From Candidatus Pelagibacter sp. TMED118 (GTDB taxonomy: Bacteria; Pseudomonadota; Alphaproteobacteria; Pelagibacterales; Pelagibacteraceae), in NCBI GenBank assembly GCA_002170205.2, contig NHFT02000003.1, forward strand, positions 18,922 through 82,921: DNA of 64,000 bases, in the 5' to 3' direction. A model generated the notes under the pieces. That model did not search any database. It worked only from the letters and a program-made list of their open reading frames with translations, and was not told where the DNA came from. Within the stretch, counting starts at the first letter, position 1; every line of letters starts with the position of its first letter. Made by a program: the position numbers and the translations under genes. Positions 58,628-64,000 of the stretch are shown piece after piece.

Positions 58628-61060
58628 ATGTCAAAACAAAAAAAACTATTAATAATTGTTGAGTCTCCTTCGAAAACTAAGACTATAGCTAAATACGTAG
58701 ACAACGCTTCTGTTATTGCTAGTATAGGTCATTTTAAAGATTTGCCTAAAAAGGAAATGGGTATTGAAATTGAAAATGATTTCGCAATGAAAATTGAAAG
58801 TATGCCTGATAAAAAGAAATTTCTTACGCAACTTAAAAAAGAAGTTAAAATTGCAGATAGAATCTTAATTGCAACCGACCCGGACAGAGAAGGTGAAGCA
58901 ATTGCAGCTGATATCGCATCAGAAATCAAGGGAGATATTGAAAGAGTTGAATTTACTGAAATAACAAAAAAAGCAGTTTTAAATGCTATCCAAAACTCAC
59001 GTGAAATAAATTATGATCTAGTTGATGCACAAAGAGCTAGAAGGGCGATTGACCGTATTGTTGGCTTTACATTCTCTCCAGTACTATGGAAAACTCTTCG
59101 CTCATTAAAAAATAAAGGACTATCTGCTGGTAGAGTTCAGTCGGTTGCTCTCAAATTACTTGTTGATCGTGAAAAACTAAGAAATAAATTTATTGAAAAT
59201 AAATATTATGCAATTGAAGCACTTTTGTCTAAAGAAAGAAGTTCCGACTCATTCAAAGCTTCACTAGTTAAATATGATGGAAATGCAGTAGCTAAAGCAG
59301 ATGATTTTGGCAAATTTGAAATTGGGTTAAAAAAAGAAAACATCATTCAAGTTGATAAATCACTTGCAGATAAAATTAAAAAAGAATGCGAAGCAAATCA
59401 TTGGAGCATCAATAAAATAGAAAGTAAACCTACTTCCAGCTCTCCTGCTCCGCCTTTTACAACGAGCTCTCTTCAACAAGATGCATCAAGAAGGTTTGGA
59501 TTTTCTCCAAAAAGAACAATGGTTGTGGCCCAAAAGTTGTATGAACAAGGTTGTATTACATATATGAGAACTGATAGTACAAACCTTTCAAATGAAGCAC
59601 TTGAAGCTACCAAGAAATTCATAATTCAAAATTTCGGGGATTCATTTCTTTCGGAAAAAACAAATATTTATAAAAACAAAGTTGCTAATACACAAGAAGC
59701 TCACGAAGCTATTAGACCTGCTGGAACAAAATTTCAAAGTGTAATTGATGTGAAAAAAATTGGTCGTGATGAAGCCAAACTATATGAATTAATTTTAAAT
59801 AGAACAGTTGCGTCCCAAATGAAACCAGCAAAATATATTCGAACCAATATTGAAATATCTAATGGAAAATCTTTATTTAAAGCAAGCGGAAATGTAACAG
59901 TATTTAAAGGTTATACTGCTGCATATGAGCAGGCGCTTACAAGAAAAGATAAAATTAGTTCTGATAGTTTACCTCAGATTGAAGAGAAATCAAGTATTGT
60001 ATGTAATGATGTTATATCTGATGAAAAAACTACTTCACCTCCTCGAAGATTCTCTGAAGCTATGCTTGTAAAAGAGATGGAAGTTAGAGGCATCGGAAGG
60101 CCATCAACATACTCTGCGATAATTGAAAAGTTATCACAAAAAGAATACGTGAGTAAGAAAAATAAAATTCTTATTCCAACATTTGTTGGGATTGCAGTTT
60201 CACAACTATTGGACAACCATTACAGGGCCTTGTTTAATGAGCAATTTACTGCGGATATGGAAAGCCGTCTTGATGCAGTATCACGTTCTGAAAATTCATA
60301 TTTAGAAGTTTTAAAGGAATTTTACTACGGGAATGGAGACTATAAAGGGGTTTCTAAATTACTAGAGCAAGAAGTAGATATTGCAAAAGCATGTACGGTA
60401 AATGTTCAAGATGATCTTGAAATTAAAATTGGAAAATTTGGTCCATATGTACAAAAAGATGGTAACAATATTACTATACCAGAAGATTTATTTTTTGGAG
60501 AATTGAACAAAAAGAAATTAGATGAACTTGACAGTATACAAAAAGAAGATAATGTTATTGGTAAGTTTTCCAATGGGGAGAATATTTTATTAAAGATTGG
60601 TAGATATGGTCCATATGTTGAATTAGAAACTAGCAAAAAAAGAAAATCGGTTTTGAAAAGTATTGGCGTTGAAAATTTAACTGAAGAAATTGCTATTGAT
60701 TTATTAAGCATGCCGAAAATACTTGGAGAACATCCTGAATCTGGAGATGATATTTTGGCAGATTTTGGCCCCTATGGCCCATATGTAAAATGTGGGAAAA
60801 TTAATGCATCAATGAAGGCAGACGACAGCCCATTAACAATTACGCTTGATGAAGCAATAAAGCTTATTAAAGACAGAAAATTAAAATTTGAACCAAAAAT
60901 ATTAGGCAATCATCCAAAAAGTAAAAGTGAAATTTCGATTAAACGTGGAAGATTTGGGCCTTATGTTACTGACGGTAAGAAAAATGTTTCATTAAAAGGT
61001 TATGCCGTTGATGAAGTAACTCTTGAACAAGCCACCAAGCTAATTGATGAAAAATCATGA
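58628..61060 (+). CDS. topA: DNA topoisomerase I (type IA)
   Basis: From ATG 58628 this 810-aa enzyme relaxes negative supercoils through a 5'-phosphotyrosine. The TOPRIM domain starts LIIVESPSKTKTIAKY and includes ATDPDREGEAIA. The active Tyr is in YMRTDSTNLS (about residue 313), with QEAHEAIRPAG after it. The C-terminus lacks zinc-finger cysteine pairs. Instead it carries four copies of a Gly-x-Tyr/Phe-Gly-Pro-Tyr-Val repeat (IGKFGPYV, IGRYGPYV, YGPYVKCG, RGRFGPYV), the known alternative C-terminal repeat. TTG 58616 would add four residues but lies within the promoter candidate. Confidence 0.94.
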   Translation: MSKQKKLLIIVESPSKTKTIAKYVDNASVIASIGHFKDLPKKEMGIEIENDFAMKIESMPDKKKFLTQLKKEVKIADRILIATDPDREGEAIAADIASEIKGDIERVEFTEITKKAVLNAIQNSREINYDLVDAQRARRAIDRIVGFTFSPVLWKTLRSLKNKGLSAGRVQSVALKLLVDREKLRNKFIENKYYAIEALLSKERSSDSFKASLVKYDGNAVAKADDFGKFEIGLKKENIIQVDKSLADKIKKECEANHWSINKIESKPTSSSPAPPFTTSSLQQDASRRFGFSPKRTMVVAQKLYEQGCITYMRTDSTNLSNEALEATKKFIIQNFGDSFLSEKTNIYKNKVANTQEAHEAIRPAGTKFQSVIDVKKIGRDEAKLYELILNRTVASQMKPAKYIRTNIEISNGKSLFKASGNVTVFKGYTAAYEQALTRKDKISSDSLPQIEEKSSIVCNDVISDEKTTSPPRRFSEAMLVKEMEVRGIGRPSTYSAIIEKLSQKEYVSKKNKILIPTFVGIAVSQLLDNHYRALFNEQFTADMESRLDAVSRSENSYLEVLKEFYYGNGDYKGVSKLLEQEVDIAKACTVNVQDDLEIKIGKFGPYVQKDGNNITIPEDLFFGELNKKKLDELDSIQKEDNVIGKFSNGENILLKIGRYGPYVELETSKKRKSVLKSIGVENLTEEIAIDLLSMPKILGEHPESGDDILADFGPYGPYVKCGKINASMKADDSPLTITLDEAIKLIKDRKLKFEPKILGNHPKSKSEISIKRGRFGPYVTDGKKNVSLKGYAVDEVTLEQATKLIDEKS

Positions 61061-61410
61061 TAAATAAATTAATTTTTTTAATGTTGAGTTTTACATTTTT
61101 ATTTAGTTTTCAATCTTCTATAGAAGAACGTCTTTATTCTTTAAATCGGGATTTGATGTGTCCAGTATGTGATGGACTAACTCTCGAGCAATCACAAGCT
61201 GGGCCAGCTTTAGAAATGAAAGATGAAATTAAAAAAATGGTTATTAAAGGTATGTCAGACCAAGAAATTAAAGAGCATTTTGTTGATAAATTTGGAATTG
61301 AAATTTTGGCCAACCCTCCCAAAAAAGGATTCGATGCACTAGTTTGGCTAGCACCACTTGTTTTTGGTTTTTTGGGAATAGTTTTACTCTACAGATATTT
61401 TTTTTCTTAA
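61057..61410 (+). CDS. ccmH: CcmH-like cytochrome c maturation protein
   Basis: This 117-aa protein has a signal sequence (1-18), the thiol motif Cys-Pro-Val-Cys in LMCPVCDGLTLEQSQ (about 34-48), the helical GMSDQEIKEHFVDKFG, and NPPKKGFDALVWLAP followed by a C-terminal membrane helix. This is the CcmH/CycL domain, which keeps apocytochrome c cysteines reduced for haem attachment. The rest of the Ccm system is not in this window. It overlaps the topA stop by 4 bases. The position after topA is odd for a Ccm gene. Confidence 0.87.
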   Translation: MINKLIFLMLSFTFLFSFQSSIEERLYSLNRDLMCPVCDGLTLEQSQAGPALEMKDEIKKMVIKGMSDQEIKEHFVDKFGIEILANPPKKGFDALVWLAPLVFGFLGIVLLYRYFFS

Positions 61411-61469
61411 ACTCTATAGTAATCAATATAAAAATGTTTTTTTTAATATTTGGGAGAAAATCGTAGTAA

Positions 61470-62909
61470 ATGAGTAAGAAACATCTAGATAAAGTTATTT
61501 CACTTTGTAAGCGAAAAGGCTTTGTTTTTCCTAATTCTGAAATATATGGAGGACTAAAAGCTTCTTACGATTATGGTCCACTTGGTGTTGATCTAAAAAA
61601 ATCAATATCTGATAAATGGTGGAACGAAATGACTCGTAACGTAAATATTGTAGGTCTAGACAGCTCAATTATGGTTCATCCCAATGTTTGGGAAGCCAGC
61701 GGACATATAGCTAGTTTTAATGATCCAATGACTGACAATAAGGACAACAAGAAACGTTATAGAATCGATGATTTACTTTCCCAACAAAAAAGTAAAGTGA
61801 TTGATAGGCTTTGCAATATAATGTCCATAAAAAATAATGGTAATGGCAATACAATAGATAAGATATCTAATATTTTATTATCCAAATCAGATCAATTTAA
61901 CGATGCTCTTGAAAGCGCTGGTGTTGTAGATCCTTTTTCTGGAAGTATTGGTAAATGGACTGCTGCTACACAGTTTAATCTAATGTTTAAGACAAGTGCT
62001 GGACCATCTGAAAAAACAGGTAAGAGCATATATTTACGACCTGAAACCGCTCAAGGGATTTATATTAACTATCTTCTCGTTCAAAACGCTATGAGGCTTA
62101 AAATTCCTTTTGGAATTGCACAAATTGGTAAAGCTTTTCGAAATGAAATCGTAGCTAGAAACTTTATATTTCGAACTAGAGAATTTGAACAAATGGAAAT
62201 GCAATATTTTGTTCACCCTTCAGAGGATGATAAAAACATGACTTTTTGGAAAGAAAAAAGAATTAATTTTTATACTTCAGAATTAGGAATCAGCCAGGAA
62301 AATTTGAAATTTCATCAGCATTCAGAAGATGCATTAGCCCACTATGCTAAGGATGCATTTGACATTGAATATAATTTTCCGTTTGGTTGGGGAGAAGTCG
62401 AAGGAATTCATAATAGAACTGATTTTGACCTTAAAGAGCATGAGAAATTATCAGGAAAAAATATGATGTATTTTGATCAAATAAAAAATGAAAAATATCA
62501 TCCTTATATTATTGAAACCTCAACGGGTTTAAATCGTCTTTTTCTAATGGTACTATGTGAGGCATATTTTGAAGATGAAGCAAACAACAGAACTGTATTA
62601 AAACTACCTTTCGATTTAGCACCAAATAAAGCGGTGATTTGTCCTTTGCTCAAAAAAGATGGACTTCCAGAAAAAGCACATAATATTTTTGATATGATTA
62701 GTATTCATCATAAGTGTTTATATGATGAGCAGGGATCAATTGGTAAAAGATATTACAGACAAGACGAGGCGGGTACTGCATTTGGTATCACTATTGATCA
62801 TGAATCATTAGAAAATGATACAGTAACTATTAGAGAGCGTGATTCAATGAAACAGCATCGTATTTCTAGTGACAGAATTCTAAAATTTATTTCAGAAAAT
62901 AAAATATAA
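61470..62909 (+). CDS. glyS: glycyl-tRNA synthetase (alpha-2 type)
   Basis: This 479-aa homodimeric class II synthetase charges tRNA-Gly. It begins with CKRKGFVFPNSEIYGGLKA, then YDYGPLGVDLKKSI. Motif 2 is in GKAFRNEIVARNFIFRTREFEQMEMQ (conserved Glu and Arg residues), with YLRPETAQGIYINY before it, and motif 3 is TSTGLNRLFLMVL. The C-terminal anticodon domain has LPFDLAPNKAVICPL. This is the bacterial-archaeal GlyQS-type single-chain enzyme, not the alpha/beta GlyQ plus GlyS enzyme. GGGAGAAAAT upstream contains a ribosome site. Confidence 0.94.
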   Translation: MSKKHLDKVISLCKRKGFVFPNSEIYGGLKASYDYGPLGVDLKKSISDKWWNEMTRNVNIVGLDSSIMVHPNVWEASGHIASFNDPMTDNKDNKKRYRIDDLLSQQKSKVIDRLCNIMSIKNNGNGNTIDKISNILLSKSDQFNDALESAGVVDPFSGSIGKWTAATQFNLMFKTSAGPSEKTGKSIYLRPETAQGIYINYLLVQNAMRLKIPFGIAQIGKAFRNEIVARNFIFRTREFEQMEMQYFVHPSEDDKNMTFWKEKRINFYTSELGISQENLKFHQHSEDALAHYAKDAFDIEYNFPFGWGEVEGIHNRTDFDLKEHEKLSGKNMMYFDQIKNEKYHPYIIETSTGLNRLFLMVLCEAYFEDEANNRTVLKLPFDLAPNKAVICPLLKKDGLPEKAHNIFDMISIHHKCLYDEQGSIGKRYYRQDEAGTAFGITIDHESLENDTVTIRERDSMKQHRISSDRILKFISENKI

Positions 62910-62920
62910 CAGGAGATATT

Positions 62921-63649
62921 ATGCGATCAGCTAATCCAGCACTTAATAACAATACTTTCAGAAATACCAGACGTGCTTCTGGCGAACTGGCCATGACAAT
63001 TGATGGTACAGTTAATAAAACTGCATTGAGTCTTTTGCTTGTAATGACATCAGCCATTTATACTTGGAATAATCCTGAAATTGGATTGGCTCTTTTCTGG
63101 CCCGTTACTATTTTTACTTTCATTCTTCTCATGATTACAATTTTTAATAAAAAATCAGCTCCATATACCGTACCCCTTTACTGCCTTGCAAAAGGCTTAG
63201 TACTTGGTGGCATTTCTGCTTATGCAAATGCCGTGTACCCTGGAATTGCAAATCAAGCAATTGCATTGACTTTCGGAATTTTAGCAGCACTACTGTTTTT
63301 GTATAAAAGTAAATTAATTTCTGCTACAGAAAATTTTAGGCTAGGTGTCTTTTCAGCAACTTTTGGTATTTTGATAGTATATATTTTAAATCTAATTCTT
63401 TCTCTCTTTGGGATTTCATTTATGGGTTCATTGTTTGGTAATGGTCTTACTGGTATTTTATTTTCTATTTTTGTAGTTGGGATTGCTTCAATGAATTTAG
63501 TATTGGATTTTGATTTTATTGAGTCAGGTGCAGATCAAGGTGCTCCAAAGTATATGGAGTGGTATGCAGCTTTTGGCTTAATGATTACGCTTATCTGGCT
63601 CTATATCGAAATACTTAATTTATTGATGAAATTACGTAGCCGCAGATAA
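62921..63649 (+). CDS. Bax inhibitor-1/YccA family membrane protein
   Basis: This 242-aa protein has seven hydrophobic helices after a polar N-terminus beginning MRSANPALNNNTF, which matches the long-N-terminal YccA/BI-1 subfamily. LGLALFWPV-like and IASMNLVLDFDFIESGADQGAPKYMEWY segments are typical; the Asp pair near the C-terminal helices is the pH-sensing di-aspartyl site of BI-1. Members leak Ca2+ or regulate proteolysis. A ribosome site AGGAGAT precedes the ATG. It is 11 bases after glyS and may be transcribed with it. Confidence 0.85.
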   Translation: MRSANPALNNNTFRNTRRASGELAMTIDGTVNKTALSLLLVMTSAIYTWNNPEIGLALFWPVTIFTFILLMITIFNKKSAPYTVPLYCLAKGLVLGGISAYANAVYPGIANQAIALTFGILAALLFLYKSKLISATENFRLGVFSATFGILIVYILNLILSLFGISFMGSLFGNGLTGILFSIFVVGIASMNLVLDFDFIESGADQGAPKYMEWYAAFGLMITLIWLYIEILNLLMKLRSRR

Positions 63650-63671
63650 TACACTCCTCCTCTTTAAATTA

Positions 63672-63702
63672 TTGACATATAGAACACTTTAAACTAAGTT
63701 AT
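63672..63702 (+). promoter_or_regulatory. promoter of the TonB-receptor-like gene
   Basis: A perfect TTGACA (63672-63677) begins the element. The TTG is followed after 20 bases by TAAGTTAT (63695-63702). It fits both a sigma-70-like -35 and the Bacteroidota-like TTG-N20-TAnnTT arrangement. Transcription would start near 63709, giving a leader of about 75 bases. Confidence 0.5.
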
Positions 63703-63712
63703 GCCAACTAAG

Positions 63713-63745
63713 GGTATATTTTTACCTCTAAGAGAGGTACATACC
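63713..63745 (+). promoter_or_regulatory. two-tier hairpin in the 5' leader
   Basis: The outer arms GGTAT (63713-63717) and ATACC (63741-63745) flank a perfect inner hairpin ACCTCT-AAG-AGAGGT (63724-63738). It sits just after the predicted transcription start and about 30 bases before the AAAGGA ribosome site. It may stabilise the message or be a control element of the receptor-like gene. Confidence 0.45.
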
Positions 63746-63783
63746 AAGGATTTATTAATATGTACATAAACAAAGGAAAAACA

Positions 63784-64000
63784 ATGAGAAAGCTATATAA
63801 CATGATAGCACTAGTATTATTTTCTAGTTTAATGTTTGCCGTAGATGGCCATCACTCAGTTTCAGGTACCGTTACTGATGCAGATGGAAACGCACTATTT
63901 GGAGCAAACGTTACTGTAGAAGGTACTTCATCTGGTGCTGCAACAGGAGCTGACGGATCTTATTCAGTCGACGGTGTTACAAGTGGTACTTACACAGTTA
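63784..64000 (+). CDS. carboxypeptidase-regulatory-domain protein, probably TonB-dependent receptor (partial)
   Basis: The first 72 codons are present and the gene runs off the right edge. A signal peptide (MRKLYNMIALVLFSSLMFA, cleaved before Val) is followed by HSVSGTVTDADGNALFGANV, then VEGTSSGAATGADGSY. This is the CarboxypepD_reg-like beta-sandwich (G-x-V-x-D-x-x-G-x-x-L-x-G-A) that precedes the plug of SusC/RagA-type TonB-dependent receptors in FCB bacteria. The AAAGGA ribosome site lies 6 bases before ATG. Whether a TonB barrel follows cannot be seen here; T9SS cargo and other surface proteins can start the same way. Confidence 0.8.
   Translation, partial: MRKLYNMIALVLFSSLMFAVDGHHSVSGTVTDADGNALFGANVTVEGTSSGAATGADGSYSVDGVTSGTYTV

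Overview
The window is AT-rich (roughly one third G+C by eye), almost entirely coding, and free of rRNA, insertion sequences, prophage genes and CRISPR arrays. The gene content points to a Gram-negative bacterium of the Fibrobacterota-Chlorobiota-Bacteroidota (FCB) group. It has a SprA-type type IX secretion translocon, LptD- and LptF/G-type lipopolysaccharide export proteins, several lipoproteins, a SUF operon ending in a DUF2480 gene, an RMDN-like TPR protein and a SusC/TonB-receptor-like N-terminus. A ferredoxin-dependent 2-oxoglutarate oxidoreductase, an EtfAB-membrane Fe-S oxidoreductase module, small intergenic gaps and overlapping stop codons suggest a streamlined marine lineage. Candidatus Marinimicrobia (SAR406) is my best guess. 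That assignment is inference, because no marker-gene tree could be built here.

Layout. 1-2.1 kb: a possible partial gene, P-II regulator, Amt ammonium channel, and tRNA-Pro and tRNA-His. 2.2-9.9 kb: LptF/G-like permease, then a minus-strand set of penicillin-binding protein 1A, fumarase C and the KorAB 2-oxoglutarate:ferredoxin oxidoreductase. 10.0-16.4 kb: a nine-gene SUF iron-sulfur assembly operon running divergently from korAB. 16.4-20.0 kb: EtfB-EtfA plus a fused membrane Fe-S oxidoreductase that should pass ETF electrons to the quinone pool. 20.0-22.0 kb: a structured intergenic element, an acidic zinc-ribbon protein, an N-terminally shortened GlmU-like beta-helix protein and a GT9-like or DUF6913-like protein. 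22.0-26.7 kb: methylmalonyl-CoA mutase large subunit, LysM lipoprotein, biotin ligase, glutaryl-CoA-dehydrogenase-like acyl-CoA dehydrogenase and CysQ. 26.9-30.7 kb: RNase G/E, L21, L27, malate dehydrogenase and an exported DUF4412-like protein.

30.7-40.1 kb is a minus-strand, tightly overlapping group: RdgB, SprA (2056 aa), a lipoprotein glutaminyl cyclase/M28 enzyme, an endonuclease/exonuclease/phosphatase lipoprotein and an RMDN-like TPR protein. 40.2-47.1 kb: tRNA-Phe, an SRPBCC protein, a DUF2878 protein and a three-gene RND efflux system. 47.1-54.0 kb: LON-N protein, VOC protein, DUF1295 reductase, azurin-like cupredoxin lipoprotein, FTR1 iron permease, NTF2-like protein, Nudix and HAD enzymes, two SDRs and a small membrane protein. 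54.0-63.6 kb: LptD, HisRS, topoisomerase I, CcmH-like protein, GlyRS and a Bax-inhibitor-1 family protein. The window ends in the N-terminus of a carboxypeptidase-regulatory-domain/TonB-receptor-like protein behind a good promoter.

How the parts fit. KorAB, FumC, Mdh and methylmalonyl-CoA mutase are central carbon enzymes around the TCA cycle and propionyl-CoA. Acyl-CoA dehydrogenase, 2,4-dienoyl-CoA-reductase-like SDR, EtfAB and the membrane Fe-S oxidoreductase form a route for acyl-CoA electrons to the quinone pool. The SUF operon supplies clusters for KorB and the Fe-S oxidoreductase. LptD, LptF/G, PBP1A, SprA, the RND system and the lipoproteins build and use the envelope. Three exported proteins have signal peptides ending FS-Q, and a glutaminyl cyclase lipoprotein is encoded beside SprA. 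This fits the N-terminal pyroglutamate 'Q-rule' known from Bacteroidota. A recurrent TTG-N19-21-TAnnTT arrangement upstream of several genes resembles the Bacteroidota -33/-7 promoter.
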